This document shows positions 59,901 through 64,000 of a stretch of DNA of 64,000 nucleotides, piece by piece; the first letter of the stretch is position 1; each line of letters begins with the position of its first letter. The stretch spans positions 1,736,001 to 1,800,000 of the forward strand of contig NZ_OX336253.1 of the NCBI RefSeq assembly GCF_946902045.1, given 5' to 3'. The notes below the pieces were generated by a model. The model saw only the letters and a program-made list of their open reading frames with translations. It was not told where the DNA came from and did not search any database. This stretch comes from Neisseria sp. Marseille-Q5346. Lineage in GTDB: Bacteria; Pseudomonadota; Gammaproteobacteria; Burkholderiales; Neisseriaceae. Position numbers and translations under genes: made by a program.

Positions 59901-62900
59901 CACCGTTGACACCAAAGGCCTGACCTTCAACGGCGACAGCGGCAGCACTAATATCGAAAAACTCGGCTCCACCGTGACCGTTGCCGGTGACGACAACATC
60001 ACCACCGAAGCCCAAGACGATAAAGTGACCGTTAAGCTGAACAAAGACCTGGTTGTAGACAGCGTCAAAGCCGGCGACACCACCGTGAACAACGACGGTG
60101 TGAAAGTAGGCGACGATGTCGCATTGACCCAAGACGGTGTTAAAGCAGGTGATGTCAAACTGACCAAAGACGGTTTGAACAACGCCGGCAACAAAGTGAC
60201 CAACGTAGCCGCCGGTACCGAAGATACCGACGCTGTTAACTACGGTCAGCTGAAAGAGACCAACGCCAATGTGGCCAAAGGTCTGAACATTGCCGCCGAC
60301 AACGGTAACGACGACAACGTCCAACTGGGCGAAACTGTTGCCTACCGCAGCAGCGACAAAAACATCGTGACTACCGTGTCCGACAACCAGATTGACTTCA
60401 AACTGGCCAAAGACATCACTGTTGACAGCGTTACCGCAGGCGACAGCAAACTGAATTCAGACGGCCTCACCATTACCGGTGGTCCGAGTGTGACCAAGTC
60501 AGGCATCCATGCCGCCGGCAACAAGATCACCAACGTTGCCGCCGGTACCGATGACAACGACGCCGTCAACTACAGCCAGCTGAAACAGCAAAGCGCCGCC
60601 GCCCGTACCGAAGTACGTGCCGGTACCAACATCAAAGACGTGGTTAAAACGACCGGCGCCAACGGCCAAGACATCTACACCGTCAACGCCAAAGGCACCA
60701 CTGCGAGCGCAGGTTCCGACAAAGTGACCGTCACTGCTTCAGCAGCAGACGCGAACAACGTGACCGACTACAGCATCGACTTGGCTGATAGCACCAAAGA
60801 CGACATCCAAAAAGGTGTGGATGCCAAAACCACCGTTGACACCAAAGGCCTGACCTTCAACGGCGACAGCGGCAGCACTAATATCGAAAAACTCGGCTCT
60901 ACCGTGACCGTTGCCGGCGACGACAACATCACCACCGAAGCCCAAGACGATAAAGTGACCGTCAAGCTGAACAAAGACCTGGTTGTAGACAGCGTCAAAG
61001 CCGGCGACACCACCGTTAACAACGACGGTGTGAAAGTAGGCGACGATGTCGCATTGACCCAAGACGGCGTTAAAGCAGGTGACGTCAAACTGACCAAAGA
61101 CGGTTTGAACAATGCCGGCAACAAAGTGACCAACGTAGCCGCCGGCGACCTCAATGCCAACAGCAAAGATGCCGTTAACGGCAGCCAACTGTTTGCGACC
61201 AACCAAAACGTAGCGACCAACGCCGCCAATATCGCCAAAGGCATCAACTTCGGCGGTACCACAGGCAGCAACAACTACGCATTGGGCGACACCATCAACG
61301 TTAAAGGCGACAGCAACATCATCAGCGAAACCGTAGCCGGTGGTGCACAGCTGAAACTGGCCGATGTATTGAATGTCGGTCAAGCGGCTCCGGTGAAAAT
61401 CGATGGCGATAAAGGCGAAGTCAGCGGCTTGAGCAATACGACTTTGGGTGGCAGCGACTTTGCCCAAGGCAAACGTGCGGCGACTGAAGAGCAGCTGAAT
61501 GCAGCCCAAGATCAGTTAGTGAATGTATTGGGTGGCAATGCGGCCAATAATGGCGGCAACATCAGCATGACCGATATTGGTGGTACTGGTGAGAACAACA
61601 TTCACGATGCAATCAAAGCCGTTAATGCAACTGCCAATCTGCCTTTGACTTTCGGCGGCGACAGTGGCAAAGACGTTGAACGCAAACCGGGTACGAAGCT
61701 GAATATTGTTGGCGGTCAAACCGATGCAGCCAAACTTTCAGACGGCAATATCGGCGTTGTAGCGAATGGCTCTGATAAGTTGGAAGTCAAATTGGCTAAA
61801 GACTTGGCAGTTGACAGCGTGAAAGCCGGTGATACCACAGTCAATACTGATGGCGTGAAAGTTGGTGATGTCAACCTGACTAAAGCCGGCTTGAACAACG
61901 GCGGCAACAAGATTACCAACGTTGCAGCTGGTACCGATGATACTGATGCGGTGAATGTTGCTCAGTTGAACAAAGCTGCGGCTGCGGCTAAGACTAAAGT
62001 CGTTCAAGGCGATAACATTGTTGTTACTCAGGATGTCGGCGCCAATGGCCAAACCATTTATAAAGTAGCTACTGATAAAAACCTGAAAGTCGACAGCGTT
62101 ACCGCAGGCGATACTGTTATGAATAATGACGGTGTGAAAGTTGGCGATGATGTTGCATTGAACAAAGACGGCTTGAAAGCAGGTGATGTGAACCTGACCA
62201 AAGCTGGCTTGAACAACGGCGGCAATAAGATTACCAACGTTGCGGCCGGTACAGATGACACCGATGCAGTCAATGTTTCCCAACTGAAACAAGCTGCTGC
62301 TGCGTCTAAGACTGAAGTTGTTCAAGGTAAGAATATCGTTGTGACTCAGAAAACAGGCGACAAGGGTCAAACTGTTTACGAGGTGGCAACCGATAAAGAC
62401 TTGGACGTTGACAGCGTGAAAGCCGGCGATACTGCAGTGAACACTGACGGTGTGAAAGTGGGTGACGATGTTGCATTGAACAAAGACGGCTTGAAAGCAG
62501 GCAAGGTAAACCTGACTAAAGACGGCTTGGACAATGCAGGCAATAAAGTAACCAACGTAGCTGATGGCGACGTCAACGCCAACAGCAAAGATACCGTCAA
62601 CGGCAGCCAGTTGTACGCAACCAATCAAAACGTAGCCAACAACGCTGCGACTATCGCCAAAGGCATCAACTTCGGCGGTACGACCGGCAGCAACAACTAC
62701 GCGTTGGGCGACACCATCAACGTTAAAGGCGACAGCAACATCATCAGCGAAACCGTAGCCGGTGGCGCTCAACTGAAGTTGGCTGACGAGATTAGCGTGA
62801 AGACAGTGAATGCCGATACCTTCAAAGCAGGCGATACTGTGATGAATAACGACGGCGTGAAAGTCGGCGATAAAGTTGCGTTGAACAAAGACGGTCTGAC

Positions 62901-63351
62901 CGCAGGCAATACCGTGGTCAACAACGATGGCGTAACCATCGCTGCACCGACTGAAAGCAATCCGAACAACCAAGTCAAACTGTCTCCTGTCGGTCTGAAC
63001 AACGGCGGCCAACGCATTACCAATGTGGCTCCGGGTAAAGACGGTACAGACGCGGCAAACGTGAACCAGTTGATTGGCTTGGGCAACGAATTGCAAAACA
63101 ACATCAACCAAGTAGGTAAGAAAGCCTACGCAGGTGTGGCCGGTGCGATTGCCCAAGGCTCGATTCCGCAAGTAACCCGTCCGGGTGCGACCGGTATCGG
63201 CGTCGGCAGCGGCTACTACGGTGGTCAGTCTGCCATGGCCATCGGCGTATCTGCGATGAGCGACGGCGGCAACTGGATTGTCAAAGGCAACTTCTCGGCC
63301 AATACCGACGGGCATGTCGGTGTCGGTGCCGGTGCGCTGTATCAGTGGTAA
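50965..63351 (+). CDS. Giant trimeric autotransporter adhesin (YadA-like)
   Basis: 4,128-residue intact type Vc autotransporter, expected to mediate adhesion or autoaggregation as a surface trimer. ESPR signal (MNKIFKVVWNRTIQSFVVTSEL) and hydrophobic core (RLTVISAALLGAGNSYA) fill residues 1-72. A first YadA head (~85-515) ends in a neck (VSVGSKGYERQIINVSPGDIS..INGSQLYGVL), and a second short head (~600-690) ends in another ([20 protein letters not shown]). From ~835 to ~3470 runs a stalk of eight large repeats with modules such as GLTFNGDSGSTNIEKLGSTVT, KDAVNGSQLFATNQNV and LNSDGLTITGGPSVTKSG. A more varied stalk follows to ~4030. The four-strand YadA anchor ends in YQW. Confidence 0.93.
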   Translation: MNKIFKVVWNRTIQSFVVTSELAKGRVKSSAEQNSTDVSAESGKNGIATVFRLTVISAALLGAGNSYAATAARGKIEFDAVTSATAVSGATATGIGALSVGASANATANGAVAVGTSANATHNNSLAVGTNAKATQNHAVAMGADTSASSSNATAIGKSANAVSADSTALGADSKANGTQATAVGKNALADNTSTTALGNSAQAFGIGSMALGQSSTSRGQNGIAIGSGSQAAANAQNAIAIGTNAVGYQSESIAIGNSAQAQTGNTIAIGKGAVANSPGSGSAPSSAIALGADANATGLGTIAIGRASEVLSQNSMNVNVTHNNIAIGNTARVGDSSSSKITQSIAIGSGNRVDPQGRPEGAWAKGDQSIAVGGNVLANGNSSVAIGGDDLDSVGGTRYSGNATDKFIKYNEKGAKTGEYTLSGKSLRDIYKEMTGDTMNYGSYGNTIAGQGSVALGVQSNSSADLSLAIGTKSQATAFGGVALGTGAKATLLNSVALGTASKTDKEGQAYVQREIMGVTYTWAGGQTTDAGDVVSVGSKGYERQIINVSPGDISATSTDAINGSQLYGVLSALERIRYFSVKSTDGSTDGTKNWNNDGAKGANSIAIGPSASTTSAATNGVAIGNQANVTGVNAVALGNGTTASVQDSVALGNGAVGAANNFDATAKNASFKNDSGAATNVSYAASSSSKTGAVSVGSAGNERQIQNVAAGRISATSTDAVNGSQLYTVMNNVGHNIQQNGTDKSRINNNGTVNYADGNLTTVAITDGENASKVQINVTQGTLSVDNNGTVSAPTAGVATAGDVANAINNAKITTKVEAGSNTHVNKTTSGKETTYTVSADKATVQVSNALNLTSNTTTAADGSVTTDYSIDLAQDTKDDIQKGVDAKTTVDTKGLTFNGDSGSTNIEKLGSTVTVAGDDNITTEAQDDKVTVKLNKDLVVNSVKAGDTTVNNDGVKIAGGPSLTKSGIDAAGNKVTNVADGDLNANSKDAVNGSQLFATNQNVANNAANIAKGINFGGTTGSNNYALGDTINVKGDSNIISETVAGGAQLKLAKDITVDSVTAGDSKLNSDGLTITGGPSVTKSGIHAAGNKITNVAAGTDDNDAVNYSQLKQQSAAARTEVRAGTNIKDVVKTTGANGQDIYTVNAKGTTASAGSDKVTVTASAADANNVTDYSIDLADSTKDDIQKGVDAKTTVDTKGLTFNGDSGSTNIEKLGSTVTVAGDDNITTEAQDDKVTVKLNKDLVVNSVKAGDTTVNNDGVKIAGGPSLTKSGIDAAGNKVTNVADGDLNANSKDAVNGSQLFATNQNVANNAANIAKGINFGGTTGSNNYALGDTINVKGDSNIISETVAGGAQLKLAKDITVDSVTAGDSKLNSDGLTITGGPSVTKSGIHAAGNKITNVAAGTDDNDAVNYSQLKQQSAAARTEVRAGTNIKDVVKTTGANGQDIYTVNAKGTTASAGSDKVTVTASAADANNVTDYSIDLADSTKDDIQKGVDAKTTVDTKGLTFNGDSGSTNIEKLGSTVTVAGDDNITTEAQDDKVTVKLNKDLVVDSVKAGDTTVNNDGVKVGDDVALTQDGVKAGDVKLTKDGLNNAGNKVTNVAAGDLNANSKDAVNGSQLFATNQNVANNAANIAKGINFGGTTGSNNYALGDTINVKGDSNIISETVAGGAQLKLAKDITVDSVTAGDSKLNSDGLTITGGPSVTKSGINAAGNKITNVAAGTDDTDAVNYGQLKETNANVAKGLNIAADNGNDDNVQLGETVAYRSSDKNIVTTVSDNQIDFKLAKDITVDSVTAGDSKLNSDGLTITGGPSVTKSGIHAAGNKITNVAAGTDDNDAVNYSQLKQQSAAARTEVRAGTNIKDVVKTTGANGQDIYTVNAKGTTASAGSDKVTVTASAADANNVTDYSIDLADSTKDDIQKGVDAKTTVDTKGLTFNGDSGSTNIEKLGSTVTVAGDDNITTEAQDDKVTVKLNKDLVVDSVKAGDTTVNNDGVKVGDDVALTQDGVKAGDVKLTKDGLNNAGNKVTNVAAGTEDTDAVNYGQLKETNANVAKGLNIAADNGNDDNVQLGETVAYRSSDKNIVTTVSDNQIDFKLAKDITVDSVTAGDSKLNSDGLTITGGPSVTKSGIHAAGNKITNVAAGTDDNDAVNYSQLKQQSAAARTEVRAGTNIKDVVKTTGANGQDIYTVNAKGTTASAGSDKVTVTASAADANNVTDYSIDLADSTKDDIQKGVDAKTTVDTKGLTFNGDSGSTNIEKLGSTVTVAGDDNITTEAQDDKVTVKLNKDLVVDSVKAGDTTVNNDGVKVGDDVALTQDGVKAGDVKLTKDGLNNAGNKVTNVAAGDLNANSKDAVNGSQLFATNQNVANNAANIAKGINFGGTTGSNNYALGDTINVKGDSNIISETVAGGAQLKLAKDITVDSVTAGDSKLNSDGLTITGGPSVTKSGINAAGNKITNVAAGTDDTDAVNYGQLKETNANVAKGLNIAADNGNDDNVQLGETVAYRSSDKNIVTTVSDNQIDFKLAKDITVDSVTAGDSKLNSDGLTITGGPSVTKSGIHAAGNKITNVAAGTDDNDAVNYSQLKQQSAAARTEVRAGTNIKDVVKTTGANGQDIYTVNAKGTTASAGSDKVTVTASAADANNVTDYSIDLADSTKDDIQKGVDAKTTVDTKGLTFNGDSGSTNIEKLGSTVTVAGDDNITTEAQDDKVTVKLNKDLVVDSVKAGDTTVNNDGVKVGDDVALTQDGVKAGDVKLTKDGLNNAGNKVTNVAAGTEDTDAVNYGQLKETNANVAKGLNIAADNGNDDNVQLGETVAYRSSDKNIVTTVSDNQIDFKLAKDITVDSVTAGDSKLNSDGLTITGGPSVTKSGIHAAGNKITNVAAGTDDNDAVNYSQLKQQSAAARTEVRAGTNIKDVVKTTGANGQDIYTVNAKGTTASAGSDKVTVTASAADANNVTDYSIDLADSTKDDIQKGVDAKTTVDTKGLTFNGDSGSTNIEKLGSTVTVAGDDNITTEAQDDKVTVKLNKDLVVDSVKAGDTTVNNDGVKVGDDVALTQDGVKAGDVKLTKDGLNNAGNKVTNVAAGTEDTDAVNYGQLKETNANVAKGLNIAADNGNDDNVQLGETVAYRSSDKNIVTTVSDNQIDFKLAKDITVDSVTAGDSKLNSDGLTITGGPSVTKSGIHAAGNKITNVAAGTDDNDAVNYSQLKQQSAAARTEVRAGTNIKDVVKTTGANGQDIYTVNAKGTTASAGSDKVTVTASAADANNVTDYSIDLADSTKDDIQKGVDAKTTVDTKGLTFNGDSGSTNIEKLGSTVTVAGDDNITTEAQDDKVTVKLNKDLVVDSVKAGDTTVNNDGVKVGDDVALTQDGVKAGDVKLTKDGLNNAGNKVTNVAAGDLNANSKDAVNGSQLFATNQNVATNAANIAKGINFGGTTGSNNYALGDTINVKGDSNIISETVAGGAQLKLADVLNVGQAAPVKIDGDKGEVSGLSNTTLGGSDFAQGKRAATEEQLNAAQDQLVNVLGGNAANNGGNISMTDIGGTGENNIHDAIKAVNATANLPLTFGGDSGKDVERKPGTKLNIVGGQTDAAKLSDGNIGVVANGSDKLEVKLAKDLAVDSVKAGDTTVNTDGVKVGDVNLTKAGLNNGGNKITNVAAGTDDTDAVNVAQLNKAAAAAKTKVVQGDNIVVTQDVGANGQTIYKVATDKNLKVDSVTAGDTVMNNDGVKVGDDVALNKDGLKAGDVNLTKAGLNNGGNKITNVAAGTDDTDAVNVSQLKQAAAASKTEVVQGKNIVVTQKTGDKGQTVYEVATDKDLDVDSVKAGDTAVNTDGVKVGDDVALNKDGLKAGKVNLTKDGLDNAGNKVTNVADGDVNANSKDTVNGSQLYATNQNVANNAATIAKGINFGGTTGSNNYALGDTINVKGDSNIISETVAGGAQLKLADEISVKTVNADTFKAGDTVMNNDGVKVGDKVALNKDGLTAGNTVVNNDGVTIAAPTESNPNNQVKLSPVGLNNGGQRITNVAPGKDGTDAANVNQLIGLGNELQNNINQVGKKAYAGVAGAIAQGSIPQVTRPGATGIGVGSGYYGGQSAMAIGVSAMSDGGNWIVKGNFSANTDGHVGVGAGALYQW
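53572..61360 (+). repeat. Eight large stalk repeats of the second adhesin
   Basis: The marker GACTACAGCATCGACTTG recurs at 53572, 54490, 55408, 56692, 57622, 58906, 59836 and 60766, giving periods 918, 918, 1284, 930, 1284, 930, 930 bp. All periods are multiples of 3, so copy-number change keeps the frame. Confidence 0.92.
55755..60215 (+). repeat. 2,214-bp tandem duplication inside the stalk
   Basis: The sequence from about 55755 to 58001 reappears about 2,214 bp later (57969-60215). Sampled lines agree at every base checked, including rare synonymous choices (for example CTAGCC at 55999 and 58213). It ends where GGCGACCTC becomes GGTACCGAA. Confidence 0.8.
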
Positions 63352-63390
63352 GTTGGCAATGACAGGCAACTAGATTTGCTGCCTGAATAG

Positions 63391-63431
63391 GGAGGCCGTC
63401 TGAAATTTTAGGTTTCAGACGGCCTTTTTTT
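63391..63431 (+). terminator. Inverted uptake-sequence terminator after the second adhesin
   Basis: GGAGGCCGTCTGAAATTT..GGTTTCAGACGGCCTTTTTT. Confidence 0.85.
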
Positions 63432-63506
63432 CTGAAAACACTTGAATTTAGGCTATCTGAAACGATATGCTTCATCTATTTACCGCATGACTCTGAAAGA
63501 GAACAA

Positions 63507-64000
63507 ATGAGCAAAACCATCCATTATTTGAAAGACTACGCCGCGCCAGCGTACCGTATTCTGAAAACCGACCTGCATTTCGATATTTTAGAACCGCAAA
63601 CCATCGTCAAATCCAGTCTGACCGTTCAACCTGAAAGAGCAGGGGAGCCATTGGTATTGGATGGTTCGGCAAAACTGCTGTCAGTGAAAGTAAACGGCCG
63701 GGCCGTAGATTATGTGCTGGAAGACGAAAAACTGACGATTGCCAGCGTGCCGTCTGAAAACTTCACATTGGAAGTGGAAACCGAAATTTTGCCAGCTGAA
63801 AACAAATCGCTGATGGGTCTGTATGCTTCCGGCGGCAACCTGTTTACCCAATGCGAACCTGAAGGTTTCCGCAAAATTACCTTCTACATCGACCGTCCGG
63901 ATGTCATGTCTAAATTTACCACCACCATCGTTGCAGACAAAAAACACTATCCGGTGTTGCTGTCTAACGGCAATAAAATCGATGGCGGTGAGTTTTCAGA
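63507..64000 (+). CDS. pepN: Aminopeptidase N, 5' part (runs off the window)
   Basis: The frame starts at ATG 63507 (AAAGAGAAC upstream) and is open to the window end, giving 164 residues. [21 protein letters not shown] and [19 protein letters not shown] match the N-terminal beta domain of M1 aminopeptidase N of E. coli PepN type. [37 protein letters not shown] carries the conserved substrate-binding QCEPEGFR segment. The catalytic HEXXH lies beyond the window. Confidence 0.93.
   Translation, partial: MSKTIHYLKDYAAPAYRILKTDLHFDILEPQTIVKSSLTVQPERAGEPLVLDGSAKLLSVKVNGRAVDYVLEDEKLTIASVPSENFTLEVETEILPAENKSLMGLYASGGNLFTQCEPEGFRKITFYIDRPDVMSKFTTTIVADKKHYPVLLSNGNKIDGGEFS

Noticed and set aside
61738..63369. 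543-codon minus-strand frame opposite the C-terminus of the second adhesin
   Set aside because: Antisense shadow of the autotransporter stalk and anchor, with no recognisable domain and no ribosome site.

Overview
The window looks like a chromosomal segment of a commensal Neisseria. The 10-bp DNA uptake sequence GCCGTCTGAA or its reverse complement recurs throughout, usually as inverted pairs acting as terminators. Almost all copies read AGGCCGTCTGAA (the AG-DUS dialect) rather than the AT-dialect of N. meningitidis and N. gonorrhoeae. Gene content is Neisserial: tonB-exbB-exbD, nsrR with three Fe-S cysteines, a UbiM-like hydroxylase, an Mpg-like M23 peptidase. An N. subflava/flavescens-like commensal is my best guess, but the species is inferred, not proven.

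Layout. 1-13 kb: rpsT, a polyamine-binding lipoprotein, fhs, a glycosyltransferase, fba, a thioesterase joined to xerC, the TonB system, ETF-quinone oxidoreductase and folP. 13-16 kb: a CAU tRNA (probably tRNA-Ile2), a low-GC orphan membrane gene, then a nitric-oxide island (nsrR, hemerythrin-like protein, NnrS) and tRNA-Arg(CCT). 16-30 kb: ispB diverging from rplU-rpmA, ubiM, a queuosine block (queF and yhhQ behind a preQ1-I riboswitch), a waaQ-like heptosyltransferase, mpg, pncB, aroE-mtgA and glnA. 30-39 kb: an M50-family protein that has lost its HEXXH motif, dusB and fis separated by two unknown genes, an amidotransferase, a DMT exporter, a ClC channel, purH and a 42-residue lipoprotein gene.

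39-63.4 kb is dominated by two giant trimeric autotransporter adhesin loci flanking dusA and yciO. The first (about 2,811 codons when joined) has a YadA-like head, a long collagen-like Gly-X-Y stalk alternating with a beta-rich repeat, and a YadA anchor. It is broken by a one-base frameshift at GGGG 41492-41495. The second is intact at 4,128 residues, with two head/neck modules and eight large stalk repeats that carry ten in-frame uptake sequences. Each locus is preceded by a textbook sigma-54 (-24/-12) promoter, which suggests common RpoN control. The window ends inside pepN.

The most noteworthy items are the paired sigma-54 adhesin promoters with candidate enhancer repeats, the collagen-stalked autotransporter and its frameshift, the uptake sequences embedded in adhesin repeats, the preQ1 riboswitch, and the M50 pseudoprotease. 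All assignments come from reading the sequence; no database search was run.
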